A program made the translations under genes and the position numbers. Positions 8,538 through 17,257 of a stretch of DNA of 64,000 nt are shown here, piece by piece. The stretch is from the NCBI GenBank assembly GCA_032250805.1, contig JAVVEM010000009.1, positions 38,154 to 102,153 on the forward strand. Reading direction: 5' to 3'. This DNA comes from B18-G4 sp032250805 (GTDB lineage Bacteria > Bacteroidota > Bacteroidia > Bacteroidales > B18-G4). Numbering within the stretch: the first letter of the stretch is position 1; each line of letters starts with the position of its first letter. Under the pieces are notes generated by a model that saw only the letters and a program-made list of their open reading frames with translations, was not told where the DNA came from and did no database searches.

Positions 8538-9326
8538 CTATTCATTCCATTTGGGTTTACGCTTTTCAAGGAAAGAGGCCATGCCCTCCTGTCCTTCTTC
8601 CGAGGCACGCAATTGAGCGATCAGCTTCGCAGTGTAATCAATAGAATCTTCGAAGTTGTATTTGTTAAATAAGTTGTAAATAAGTTCCTTGGTAGCACTC
8701 ATGGCAGCCGGTCCGCTGCTCATCAGCATCTTACGGGTAAAAACCAGTTGTTCTTCAAGAGCTTCTTCGTTAGCAAATGTTTTGTTAACCAGTCCGAGTG
8801 ATTCAGCTTCACTGCCTGTAAAGCGCCTGCCGGTAATCATCAGGTCGCGGGCCCCCGACTCACCGATTCGCTTACACACATATGGTGAGATGGTTGCCGG
8901 AGCAATCCCAAGTTTCACTTCTGAAAAGGCAAATTTAGTATCGTCGAGGCAATACACCATATCGCAGGCGGCGAGTAAACCATTGGCACCACCAATGGCG
9001 GCACCATGCACCACAGCAATGGTTGGTTTTCTGCAGGTATAGATCGCATGAAAGCATTTGGCGAGCTTTAATCCGTCCTGGTAGTTTTCATCAAATCCGA
9101 AAGTTGCGATTCCCTTCATGTAGTTTAAGTCGGCCCCGGCACAGAATGATTTTCCGCGTCCGCGAAGCATCACAAAACGAGCTTCGTCCATTTCGTTTAC
9201 CATGGTAAATGCTTCAACGATTTCGGCGATCATTTCCGCATTCATGGCATTATGTACCCTGGGCCTGTTCAGCCAAATAATCCCGGCACCATCACTTATT
9301 TCAAATTCAATATTGGTAAAATCCAT
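8538..9326 (-). CDS. liuC: Enoyl-CoA hydratase family, probable methylglutaconyl-CoA hydratase
   Basis: This 262-residue crotonase-fold protein has FCAGADLNYMKGI near residue 65, the pattern that distinguishes methylglutaconyl-CoA hydratases, and the second oxyanion-hole segment HGAAIGGANGLLAACD near residue 105. The family hydrates (E)-3-methylglutaconyl-CoA to HMG-CoA in leucine degradation. It lies 14 bp after the methylcrotonyl-CoA carboxyltransferase gene and 24 bp before the biotinylated carboxyltransferase, consistent with one transcript. Crotonases vary in substrate, but the neighbours on both sides make this assignment likely. Confidence 0.88.
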   Translation of the reverse strand: MDFTNIEFEISDGAGIIWLNRPRVHNAMNAEMIAEIVEAFTMVNEMDEARFVMLRGRGKSFCAGADLNYMKGIATFGFDENYQDGLKLAKCFHAIYTCRKPTIAVVHGAAIGGANGLLAACDMVYCLDDTKFAFSEVKLGIAPATISPYVCKRIGESGARDLMITGRRFTGSEAESLGLVNKTFANEEALEEQLVFTRKMLMSSGPAAMSATKELIYNLFNKYNFEDSIDYTAKLIAQLRASEEGQEGMASFLEKRKPKWNE

Positions 9327-9340
9327 ATCTATAAGAGGTT

Positions 9341-10948
9341 TTACATTCTGAATACACCAAATTTCTGGTCTGGAAAAGGATTGTTGAGCGACATCGAAAT
9401 GCCCATTCCGATAACCTTACGTGTATCGACCGGATCAAGAATTCCATCATCCCACAACCTGGAAGTGCTGTAATATGCTGATCCTTCGATATTATATTTC
9501 TTTTCGATGCTGCTGCGCATCTTATCGATCTCTTCCTGGGGCATTTCCTGCCCTTTTGCAGCATATTGGTCTTTTTTCACTGTTACCAGTACGTTGGCTG
9601 CCTGCTGTCCGCCCATCACGGAAATCTTTGCGTTGGGCCACATGAATAACAATCGCGGATCATAAGCCCTGCCGGCCATCCCGTAGTTGCCGGCACCAAA
9701 CGAACCTCCGAAAAGAATCGTAAACTTGGGCACATTGGCATTGGCGACGGCGTGAACCATTTTTGCGCCGTCTTTTGCAATTCCGCGATGTTCAAAATCT
9801 TTGCCCACGATAAAACCCGTAATATTCTGAAGAAATACCAGAGGGATCTTCCGGGATGTACACAATTCGATGAAATGGGTTGCCTTTATGGCTGATTCAG
9901 GCATTAATACACCATTGTTGGCAAGAACTCCTACCGGATAGCCCATGATGCGGGCAAAGCCTGTAATGATGGTTGGTGCATAATTTTCTTTAAACTCATG
10001 GAACCTGCTTCCGTCAACGATCCGTGCGATCACTTCTCTTGAGTCGACTGCTTTTTTAAAATCGACGGGAGCAATACCGTACAGTTCTTCAGGATCATAA
10101 GCGGGATCTTCAGGAGCGATCACATCCAATACCTGCCTTTTGTTCTCATCCATTGATTCGAAGATGTTACGACATATCTGCAGGGCATGGACATCATTTT
10201 CGGCCAGGTGGTCGGCAACACCCGATATTCTGGTATGCACTTCACCTCCACCCAGTTCTTCAGCGGTAACAACTTCTCCTGTTGCGGCCTTCACAAGGGG
10301 GGGGCCTCCAAGGAAGATCGTTCCCTGGTTTTTTACAATGATGGTTTCATCACTCATTGCCGGCACATAAGCGCCACCGGCAGTGCATGATCCCATCACA
10401 ATGGCGATCTGCGGAACACCCATTGCCGAAAGTCGGGCCTGGTTATAAAAGAAACGGCCAAAATGGTTTTTGTCGGGAAAAACCGTATCCTGTTCAGGCA
10501 GGAAAGCTCCACCTGAGTCAACCATGTATACCGTTGGAAGCCTGTTTTCCATGGCAATCTCCTGGGCACGCAAATGTTTTCTGATAGTCCACTGCATGTA
10601 TGTGCCGCCTTTAACGGTAGCGTCGTTGGCAATGATCACTGTTTCGCGGCCCTGAACCACACCAATACCGGTTACTATGCCGGCTGAGGGGAAGCCATTA
10701 TCGTACTGATCATAAGCAGCGAGCTGCGACAACTCCAGAAATGGAGTATTTGGATCGATCAGCTTATTGATCCGTTCACGGGCCAGTAATTTACCGCGTG
10801 CCTTGTGCTTTTTGATGGCATGTTCAGATCCGCCTTTGGTCACTTCTTTAAGAATACCCTTGTATTTGTCGAGGATTCCGAGAAAGGCTTTTTTGTTTTC
10901 CTTAAACTCCTTTGAGTTTATATCAATTTTAGTTTCTAGTTTGAACAT
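9341..10948 (-). CDS. liuB: 3-Methylcrotonyl-CoA carboxyltransferase beta-type subunit (12S-like)
   Basis: I chose the start at 10948 (MFKLETKIDINSKEF), giving 535 residues. The frame is open 22 codons further upstream, but that part lacks family similarity. The two crotonase-like halves are complete. The N half has NDATVKGGTYMQWTIRKHLR, VDSGGAFLPEQDTVFPDK and GSCTAGGAYVPAMSDE. The C half has NNGVLMPESA, QNITGFIVGKDFE and MGGQQAANVL. These are hallmarks of methylcrotonyl-CoA rather than propionyl-CoA carboxylase beta subunits. It transfers a carboxyl from biotin to 3-methylcrotonyl-CoA, giving methylglutaconyl-CoA. It is the first gene of the operon and is followed closely by the hydratase. 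The usual alpha subunit is absent from the operon; the only biotin protein is the one at 6318-8513. Confidence 0.92.
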   Translation of the reverse strand: MFKLETKIDINSKEFKENKKAFLGILDKYKGILKEVTKGGSEHAIKKHKARGKLLARERINKLIDPNTPFLELSQLAAYDQYDNGFPSAGIVTGIGVVQGRETVIIANDATVKGGTYMQWTIRKHLRAQEIAMENRLPTVYMVDSGGAFLPEQDTVFPDKNHFGRFFYNQARLSAMGVPQIAIVMGSCTAGGAYVPAMSDETIIVKNQGTIFLGGPPLVKAATGEVVTAEELGGGEVHTRISGVADHLAENDVHALQICRNIFESMDENKRQVLDVIAPEDPAYDPEELYGIAPVDFKKAVDSREVIARIVDGSRFHEFKENYAPTIITGFARIMGYPVGVLANNGVLMPESAIKATHFIELCTSRKIPLVFLQNITGFIVGKDFEHRGIAKDGAKMVHAVANANVPKFTILFGGSFGAGNYGMAGRAYDPRLLFMWPNAKISVMGGQQAANVLVTVKKDQYAAKGQEMPQEEIDKMRSSIEKKYNIEGSAYYSTSRLWDDGILDPVDTRKVIGMGISMSLNNPFPDQKFGVFRM

Positions 10949-11255
10949 CTGAAGACTTTTAATAATGGAAGATGAAATAAACAATTTGGTATTTCCCTGT
11001 ACAATGAGTTGCAATTATAATTAAAATTTCCATTTTATGAAAATTTAGTTTTCAGCATATATAAAAGGATGTATCCAGTTTGAAATCAAGTAATTTTATC
11101 CATATTGGCGCTCCGCTTCGGTGGACGGGAAGGGGTGGTTAAATTCCCGGTATGCGAAAATGGATTTTAAGCCGTTCTATAAAATGAAAGCAACTTAAAG
11201 GGCAAATATTATAAATTATGATTACTTTTAAAGAAGCTTCAGGATAAATCAGGCC
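10949..11255. other. Divergent intergenic region between the catabolic operon and the kinase gene
   Basis: About 300 AT-rich bases separate the start of the carboxyltransferase gene (minus) from the start of the histidine kinase gene (plus). It must hold promoters for both. I found no exact TAnnTTTG element in either direction and no sigma-54 site. A short GC-richer patch near 11107-11140 has no obvious structure. Confidence 0.5.
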
Positions 11256-13787
11256 ATGAAAGTGAATATTAAAAACCTTGATCCAAAGGGACATTACCGC
11301 ATCGAACAGGTATTATCTGTTATACTCTTGCTGGTATTTGTCCTTGTAACCGTTACGAGCATTTTATCCTTTATTCGCTTAAACAACATCATTCTTTCGG
11401 TAAAAAAGGGTGTTCGACCCGAACAGAACCTGATCCTCGCCAAAGAGATCTTCTTTTATCTTTCCGAGGCCGAAAACAGTGTTAAATCTTATTCACTGAC
11501 CAAAAACAACAAGGATATGGTCAGGTTTTATGAGCTTACCGATGTTACCGGCAACAGCATGGATGAGCTGAAAGGGCTTTCGGAGGGAGATGATAGCTTT
11601 GCGCCCTTAATCGATTCATTGGAGTTATTGGTTTCCAGCAAGTTCGACATCCTGGATCAGCTCCTGGTACTGCAGGACGAATATCTGGTCAATCAGGCTA
11701 TGCATGAAGTGATGAGAAACATCCGCCAGCAGGAGAAGACGCAAGAATTGCCTGAAAAGGTATTAGTGGCAGACACCCTTGAGGAGCCACCACCTGTCAG
11801 GAAGGATAATTTTTTTTCACGCCTTTTCAGGAAAAAGGACAAAGAACCGAAAGTTGTTCAGGATACGACCATGATCGAAAAGGATCAGTCAGGAGTAACC
11901 AGGTTTACAGTGGAGGAGATATCCAGGGAGGTTAAAAAAGTCCAGCAGAAAGCCCTCCAGGATGAAAGGGCCCGAAAGGAAAAGGAACTGGAGTTGTTAC
12001 ACCAGGACAGGTTGGTAATGAACCAGATCCGGGCCGTGATGGCGAAACTTGAACTCATGGAGGATGATAAGTTAGAGGCCCACATTTTGTCGGCTGAAAA
12101 AGAAGCTGCGAAAGTAAAATCCATTTTCAAAACATACGGTCTGGCTGCCCTGCTTTCACTAATTCTGGTGGCCATCGTGATCTTCATCTACATAAAAAAG
12201 AATAACCAGTACCGGAAGGTCCTCAGGCAGGCCAAAGCCAATGCAGAAGAACTGGCCAGGCGAAAAGAAAGTTTTCTGGCCAACATGAGTCATGAGATAA
12301 AAACCCCCATGAACATCATCTCGGGATACCTCAACCAGGTATTGCAGGGCAAGGTGGATAACACTCAACGGGACTTGCTTGAAATCGTAAAAAAATCAAC
12401 CGACCATCTGCTTCAACTGCTCAACAACTTACTTGATCTTTCAAAAATACAGTCAGGAAAGTTAGAGATGCTGGAGTCTGAATTCAACCCCCGCGAGATC
12501 ATCGCCGATATGGAGCAGTGGTTCACCCCGGGCGCGAAAGAAAAACAACTTGAACTGATCACATATGCTGATTCAGAACTACCACAGAAAGTAAGTGGAG
12601 ATCCGGTGAGACTCCGGCAGGTCCTTTTCAACCTGGTAGGCAATGCCATAAAATTCACTGAAAAGGGCAGTGTTTCAATACGCATGTTCCCTCTGAAACA
12701 AGAAGGAAGTAAAATAACACTAATGATAGAGGTTGCGGATACCGGCATTGGGATCTCCATGGAAGACCAAAAGCGGATATTTGAGGAGTTTGAGCAGGCT
12801 ATTTCAACTCCACCCCGTATACCTGAAGGCACCGGCCTCGGCCTTTCGATCACCAGGCATTTGGTGGATTTGCTCGGAGGCAGCCTCGAGGTTCTAAGCC
12901 AGCCCGGCGAAGGCTCTACGTTCAGGGTAACCATTCCTTACCGTTTGGTAAAACCAAATTTTTATTCGCCTGAAATGATAAACCATGGGAAAAAGGATAT
13001 CCAGCAGGGCCTGCGGGTCCTTGTCGTAGACGATGAAGCCTATAACCGTAAGCTGGTCAGGATGTCGCTGGAAAAATACGGATACAATATAATAGAAGCT
13101 GAAAGTGGACAGCAAGCGATTGATATCGTTTCAAAAGAACCTATTGATATCATCCTTATGGATCTCAGGATGCCAGGCATGAAAGGGTCTGATGCTGCCA
13201 GGTTGATCCGCAGCATGGAAAACCGGGAGAAGAAATCAATCCCCATCATAGCCTTCAGTGCCGGCATCACACATGACGAGATGGAGAAATGTTCCAAGAA
13301 TGGCATCAACGACTTCATTGCAAAGCCATTTGATGAGAAATACCTTCTCAGTATTATTCTCAGGCAGGTACAAGGAAGACAGGAATATTTCCCCGGGGAG
13401 GAACAGGATGAAAAGGATCTGGCAAACCAGACCGGGAAGGCGGGTTATGACCTGAGCCCGTTGCGTGTCAGTGCTGCAGGCAATAATGCCTTTTTCAGGG
13501 AAATGGTACAAATGTTCGTTACGAATACTGCTTCCGGGTTGGATCTTATCGCACAGCACATTCATCAGGGCGAATGGCAGCCGGCTGCTGATATGGCTCA
13601 TAAGATCAGCGCTCCATGCAGGCACCTGCGGGCAGAAAAACTCTATTCGCTGCTGAAAGCTATCCAGCATGAGCTCGAAAGCGAAAAAACACCCGTAAAC
13701 GTAAGCTCACTTATAAAACAAGCAAAAAAGGAATTTGGACGTATCAGGGATGATATCCGCTCACACCCGGAATTCAATGTAAATTAA
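11256..13787 (+). CDS. Hybrid sensor histidine kinase with receiver and HPt domains
   Basis: The 843-residue inner-membrane protein starts with a transmembrane helix (about 17-40). A long, charged, partly coiled sensor region without a recognisable named domain follows, then a second transmembrane helix (about 292-314). The HisKA motif MSHEIKTPMN carries His346. The HATPase has VLFNLVGNAIKF, VADTGIGIS and GTGLGLSI. A receiver domain follows with Asp636 in ILMDLRMPG, and the C-terminal HPt-like helix bundle has His782 in MAHKISAPCRHL. The gene ends 4 bp before an NtrC-type regulator, so the pair is almost certainly co-transcribed. Phosphate would pass His346 to Asp636 to His782 and then to the regulator's Asp56. 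The signal sensed is not evident. Confidence 0.92.
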   Translation: MKVNIKNLDPKGHYRIEQVLSVILLLVFVLVTVTSILSFIRLNNIILSVKKGVRPEQNLILAKEIFFYLSEAENSVKSYSLTKNNKDMVRFYELTDVTGNSMDELKGLSEGDDSFAPLIDSLELLVSSKFDILDQLLVLQDEYLVNQAMHEVMRNIRQQEKTQELPEKVLVADTLEEPPPVRKDNFFSRLFRKKDKEPKVVQDTTMIEKDQSGVTRFTVEEISREVKKVQQKALQDERARKEKELELLHQDRLVMNQIRAVMAKLELMEDDKLEAHILSAEKEAAKVKSIFKTYGLAALLSLILVAIVIFIYIKKNNQYRKVLRQAKANAEELARRKESFLANMSHEIKTPMNIISGYLNQVLQGKVDNTQRDLLEIVKKSTDHLLQLLNNLLDLSKIQSGKLEMLESEFNPREIIADMEQWFTPGAKEKQLELITYADSELPQKVSGDPVRLRQVLFNLVGNAIKFTEKGSVSIRMFPLKQEGSKITLMIEVADTGIGISMEDQKRIFEEFEQAISTPPRIPEGTGLGLSITRHLVDLLGGSLEVLSQPGEGSTFRVTIPYRLVKPNFYSPEMINHGKKDIQQGLRVLVVDDEAYNRKLVRMSLEKYGYNIIEAESGQQAIDIVSKEPIDIILMDLRMPGMKGSDAARLIRSMENREKKSIPIIAFSAGITHDEMEKCSKNGINDFIAKPFDEKYLLSIILRQVQGRQEYFPGEEQDEKDLANQTGKAGYDLSPLRVSAAGNNAFFREMVQMFVTNTASGLDLIAQHIHQGEWQPAADMAHKISAPCRHLRAEKLYSLLKAIQHELESEKTPVNVSSLIKQAKKEFGRIRDDIRSHPEFNVN

Positions 13788-13791
13788 AACC

Positions 13792-15135
13792 ATGAAAAAA
13801 GAACACCTAAGAATTTTTGTTGTGGAAGATGATGAATGGTATAATAAGTTATTGGTACATCATCTGAATATGGTCCCCGAATACGAAGTTAAGAGCTTTT
13901 TGCGCGGGAAGGACTTGCTGGACAGCCTGTACGAGATGCCGGATGCCATAACTTTGGATTATCGTCTGCCCGATATCAAGGGTTCGGAACTGCTGAAAGA
14001 GATCCGGAAAAGAAATAAAACGGCGGAAGTGGTAGTGATCTCCGAGCAGGAAGATGTACAAACTGCTGTGGACCTGCTCAAAGAAGGGGCTTTCGATTAC
14101 CTGGTGAAGAACGAGGAGATACAAAGCAGGCTGCAAAATGTGATGGGACGGATCAGGGACAACCTGGGCCTGAAGCAGCGGATCGAATTTTTGGAGCAAG
14201 AGGTGGAAATAAAATATGGCTTTGAAAAGGTCATCATCGGAAAAAGCCCGGCAATGATAAAGGTCATGGAGATGATGAAAAAAGCAGTTAGCACTGACCT
14301 AACCGTTACTATCACCGGTGAGACCGGAACGGGCAAAGAGGTAGCTGCCAAAGCCATTCATTATAATTCCTCACGCAAGAATAAGCCCTTTGTCCCGGTA
14401 AACATGAGTGCGATACCATCAGAACTTTTTGAAAGCGAGTTTTTCGGGCATGAGAAAGGGGCCTTTACCGGGGCAGTGGCCAGAAGGAAAGGAAAGTTTG
14501 AAGAGGCCAAAGGAGGAACATTATTCCTGGACGAGATCACCGAAACGGATCTGAATTTCCAGCCTAAACTACTCAGGGCTTTGCAGGAAAGAGAGATCAG
14601 CAGGATAGGAAGTAACGAACTGGTAAAGATCGATTGCCGGATCATTGTTGCCAGTAACCGCAGTCTGCAGTATGAAGTTAAGAACGGAAATTTCAGACAG
14701 GATCTGTATTACAGGCTTTTGGGCTTGCCCATTGACATGCCGCCCCTGCGCGACCGGGATAAAGATATCATCCTGCTGGCTTTGCATTTCCTTGAAGAAT
14801 ACTGCCGGGAAAACCAGATGGAACCTAAAAAGATCTCCGAATCAGCCATGAACAAGCTGATGCGTTACTCCTGGCCGGGCAATGTCAGGGAATTGAAATC
14901 AATCGTCGAACTTGGTGTTGTGATGTCGACAGGAGAGATCATCGAAGCAACCGATATTATCTTCAGCCATTCCGACCTGATGTTCGAACTGGTTTCGGAA
15001 GAAATGACCATGAAAAAATATAACCAAAAGATCCTCGACTTTTATCTGAATAAATATAACCGCGACATCCCTTCGGTTTCCAAAAAACTGGGTATCAGCC
15101 AGGCTACTATCTACCGCATGTTAAAAGAGATCTAG
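13792..15135 (+). CDS. Sigma-54-dependent response regulator, NtrC family
   Basis: The 447-residue protein has the classic three-domain order. The receiver is at about 5-120 with Asp56 in ITLDYRLPDIKG. The AAA+ sigma-54 activation domain is at about 145-380 with Walker A GETGTGKEVAAK, the sigma-54 contact loop GAFTGA at 223-228 and the Walker B region GGTLFLDEI. A C-terminal Fis-like helix-turn-helix (VSKKLGISQATIYRMLKEI) follows. It starts 4 bp after the hybrid kinase gene, marking a cognate pair. A consensus sigma-54 promoter lies about 100 bp downstream of its stop, in front of the coiled-coil protein gene, which makes that gene a strong candidate target. The regulator should be active only when phosphorylated and oligomeric. 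Confidence 0.95.
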   Translation: MKKEHLRIFVVEDDEWYNKLLVHHLNMVPEYEVKSFLRGKDLLDSLYEMPDAITLDYRLPDIKGSELLKEIRKRNKTAEVVVISEQEDVQTAVDLLKEGAFDYLVKNEEIQSRLQNVMGRIRDNLGLKQRIEFLEQEVEIKYGFEKVIIGKSPAMIKVMEMMKKAVSTDLTVTITGETGTGKEVAAKAIHYNSSRKNKPFVPVNMSAIPSELFESEFFGHEKGAFTGAVARRKGKFEEAKGGTLFLDEITETDLNFQPKLLRALQEREISRIGSNELVKIDCRIIVASNRSLQYEVKNGNFRQDLYYRLLGLPIDMPPLRDRDKDIILLALHFLEEYCRENQMEPKKISESAMNKLMRYSWPGNVRELKSIVELGVVMSTGEIIEATDIIFSHSDLMFELVSEEMTMKKYNQKILDFYLNKYNRDIPSVSKKLGISQATIYRMLKEI

Positions 15136-15238
15136 ATTTTCTCAAATTGATAATATCTCTTTCTTTTTGCGTCTGATTGAGTTTTATTCCAATTCTTATC
15201 TACTTGATATATTGATGTTTAAATATATTACCATAGGT

Positions 15239-15254
15239 TGGCACGCCTTTGGCA
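15239..15254 (+). promoter_or_regulatory. Sigma-54 promoter (-24/-12)
   Basis: TGGCACGCCTTTGGCA matches the sigma-54 consensus TGGCACG-N4-TTGCW, with one substitution in the -12 block. The invariant GG (15240-15241) and GC (15252-15253) are exactly ten bases apart. The predicted transcription start is near 15265, leaving a leader of roughly 95 bases to the ATG at 15361. It sits directly after an NtrC-type regulator gene. Confidence 0.8.
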
Positions 15255-15346
15255 CTTCATTTTGTGGTTCGATTCGTAAATGTTGTAAAACAGGAAGAAT
15301 GGTACAAAATAACGAATGAACCATCAACCAAAAAAATAAACAATTT

Positions 15347-15353
15347 AAGGAGG
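15347..15353 (+). promoter_or_regulatory. Strong Shine-Dalgarno AAGGAGG
   Basis: AAGGAGG lies seven bases before the ATG at 15361. This near-perfect anti-16S complement is uncommon in this window, where most genes have no visible ribosome-binding site. It confirms the start and suggests high translation of the sigma-54-controlled gene. Confidence 0.7.
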
Positions 15354-15360
15354 ACAAACA

Positions 15361-16320
15361 ATGGATTACAATCGAAAGAAAAAGAGCATGCCTGTTGGAT
15401 TGGCGATTATTTTAATCGTTTTAGTTGCCTTTGTGGGCGGCCTGGCATTTTATCTGCAGTATGACAACAACAAACAACTGAAAGCTACTGCCGAACAGAA
15501 CATGATAGACCAGCAGAACCAGGTTCTGGCAATCTTTAATCAGATCGAAGCAAATCTGGCCAGTATCCGGGAGCATGAAAGCATGATACAGAATGATTTC
15601 TCAGGTCCTGAGCAAAGCGGGAACCTTGCACCGGAAGAACGGATACAAAATGAAATCAACTTCATTGAGCATCTCATAGCTCAAAACAACAACCTGATCG
15701 CCAGCCTGAATAACAAGCTGGATGAAAAAAATGCACGCCTGGAGGGGTATGAGCAAACCGTCAATGCCCTTAAAACGCGTGTTGGTGAATACCAGAACCA
15801 GCTTGACAAGCTCGTGGCCGAAAAAGAAGCCCTCATTGAAGACCTGGACAAGACGGTAGTGGAAAGAGATGACCTGGCAGTTCAGGTAAATGTGCTTGGT
15901 GAAGATGTAGAAGAGAAAAGCAGCATTATTGAACAACAGAATCAACTGTTGCTGGAAAAGGATAAGGCATTCCATACAGCCTATTATGCTTTAGGTACAT
16001 ACAAGACCCTTCGCGACAGTTCGGTTTTGCAAAAAGAAGGCGGATTTCTGGGTATCAACCGGGTAACTACTCTGGCAGAAGCCCCTGATAACAGTCAGTT
16101 TGAAGAAATAGACACGCGTCAGATCAGCAGGATACCCATCTATGCCAAACGTTTTGATATTGTGAATGAACGTGACCCCTCAAGCTATGAAGTGGAATAC
16201 GCCAATGATCGTGCCGAATGGCTGACCATTACTGATCCTGAAAAATTCTGGAAACAATCCCGTTACCTGGTAATCGTGGTTCGCGACAATGAGATCGAAG
16301 AACTGGCAGAATCCAGGTAA
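15361..16320 (+). CDS. Membrane-anchored coiled-coil protein, putative sigma-54 target
   Basis: This 319-residue protein has a basic N-terminus, one transmembrane helix (about 11-32), and then heptad-rich coiled coil from about 35 to 215 (EKEALIEDLDKTVVERDDL is representative). A compact non-coiled C-terminal domain of about 100 residues contains GGFLGINRVTTLAEAPD and a beta-rich end (YLVIVVRDNEIEELAESR). The layout puts the bulk of the protein in the periplasm. I do not recognise a named enzyme family; similar anchored coiled-coil proteins are common and uncharacterised in Bacteroidota. It is the only gene between the sigma-54 promoter and a strong terminator, so it is probably a single-gene transcription unit controlled by the preceding two-component pair. 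Function unknown, possibly envelope stress or cell-surface structure. Confidence 0.8.
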   Translation: MDYNRKKKSMPVGLAIILIVLVAFVGGLAFYLQYDNNKQLKATAEQNMIDQQNQVLAIFNQIEANLASIREHESMIQNDFSGPEQSGNLAPEERIQNEINFIEHLIAQNNNLIASLNNKLDEKNARLEGYEQTVNALKTRVGEYQNQLDKLVAEKEALIEDLDKTVVERDDLAVQVNVLGEDVEEKSSIIEQQNQLLLEKDKAFHTAYYALGTYKTLRDSSVLQKEGGFLGINRVTTLAEAPDNSQFEEIDTRQISRIPIYAKRFDIVNERDPSSYEVEYANDRAEWLTITDPEKFWKQSRYLVIVVRDNEIEELAESR

Positions 16321-16337
16321 TCTCTATATATCTCCCT

Positions 16338-16364
16338 GAGGTGGCGGGTTCATCCCGTCACCTC
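16338..16364 (+). terminator. Hairpin terminator after the coiled-coil gene
   Basis: An 11-bp stem with one G-T pair (GAGGTGGCGGG / CCCGTCACCTC) closes a five-base loop, TTCAT. It begins 17 bases after the stop codon. The following tract is pyrimidine-rich (CTTTCC) rather than a pure T-run. Confidence 0.65.
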
Positions 16365-16432
16365 CTTTCCGGTTTCGCCGGACAAAATATTCTTTCAGTA
16401 AGAAATAATCATTAAATAAAAATATAACAATT

Positions 16433-17008
16433 ATGAAGACATTAAAAATATTGATCCTTGCCCTGATGGCCGGATCGACACTGTTGATTACCTCATGTAA
16501 TAAAGACGAAAACGAGCCCACTTCCAATATAAAAGTCAAGATGACCGACTTCAATGATGGGAAGTCATTGAATAATACCGATAGCCTCGACCTTTTTTCA
16601 GAAGTGAATGTTCACATTGAATCCGTGGCCATACATTACGGCGACACCAACGGTAATATCGTATGGATGGACCTGCCCACCAATTCAGGCATGTACAACC
16701 TGCTTGAACTGGATAATACCATGGTGATTATTGCCACCGGCGGCGAATTGCCGGTTGGATATATAGGCCAGATGAGGCTGGTGCTTGGAAATGACAACTA
16801 TGTAGTAATCGATTCTGTTGCTCATGACCTGCAAACGCCCAGTGCCCAGCAGTCTGGATTGAAGCTCAACCTCAATTTCACGGCAGAAGCCGGATCGACC
16901 TATGAGATCGTGTTGAACTTTGATGTTGATGAATCTATCGTGTTGCAGGGCAATGGGGGATTTTTACTAAAACCCATGCTGAGGGTGGAAAGCATCATCG
17001 CAATTTAA
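16433..17008 (+). CDS. DUF4382-family lipoprotein
   Basis: The 191-residue protein has a lipoprotein signal with lipobox Cys22 (LLITSC), followed by a charged spacer and one DUF4382-type beta domain (IKVKMTDFNDG to the C-terminus). Its internal motifs LLELDNT, GYIGQMRLVLG and VVIDSVAHDLQTPSAQQSGLK align with those of a second lipoprotein at 53569-54363, so the two are paralogues. Function of the domain is unknown; it is surface or periplasmic. The gene stands alone between two hairpin terminators. Confidence 0.85.
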   Translation: MKTLKILILALMAGSTLLITSCNKDENEPTSNIKVKMTDFNDGKSLNNTDSLDLFSEVNVHIESVAIHYGDTNGNIVWMDLPTNSGMYNLLELDNTMVIIATGGELPVGYIGQMRLVLGNDNYVVIDSVAHDLQTPSAQQSGLKLNLNFTAEAGSTYEIVLNFDVDESIVLQGNGGFLLKPMLRVESIIAI

Positions 17009-17077
17009 CGGAAGAAAGGTATATAAAAATGTGTCCTGACGAATAGATTGAACAGGGCATACATTTAGGCAATCAAT

Positions 17078-17102
17078 AAGGGCGCTCACTTCGGGCGCCC
17101 TT
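17078..17102 (+). terminator. Intrinsic terminator after the DUF4382 gene
   Basis: A GC-rich 8-bp stem (AAGGGCGC / GCGCCCTT) closes a nine-base loop about 70 bases after the stop. The following sequence, ACTTATTATAT, is AT-rich but not a clean T-tract. Confidence 0.65.
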
Positions 17103-17257
17103 ACTTATTATATCCCGCTTGTTGCGCTTTGATTTTAAAATAATTTTATTATTTTAGCATGGGAAAATACCTGTCATGAATTTGCCGTCTGCCATGGTTT
17201 AGGTATTCCTCATTTTTTAGTGAGAATGATTTCAAATTATAAATTAAATGATAACAT

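Noticed and set aside
16433..17008. DUF4382 lipoprotein as part of the sigma-54 transcript
   Set aside because: A strong hairpin at 16338-16364 separates it from the coiled-coil gene, so read-through is at best partial.
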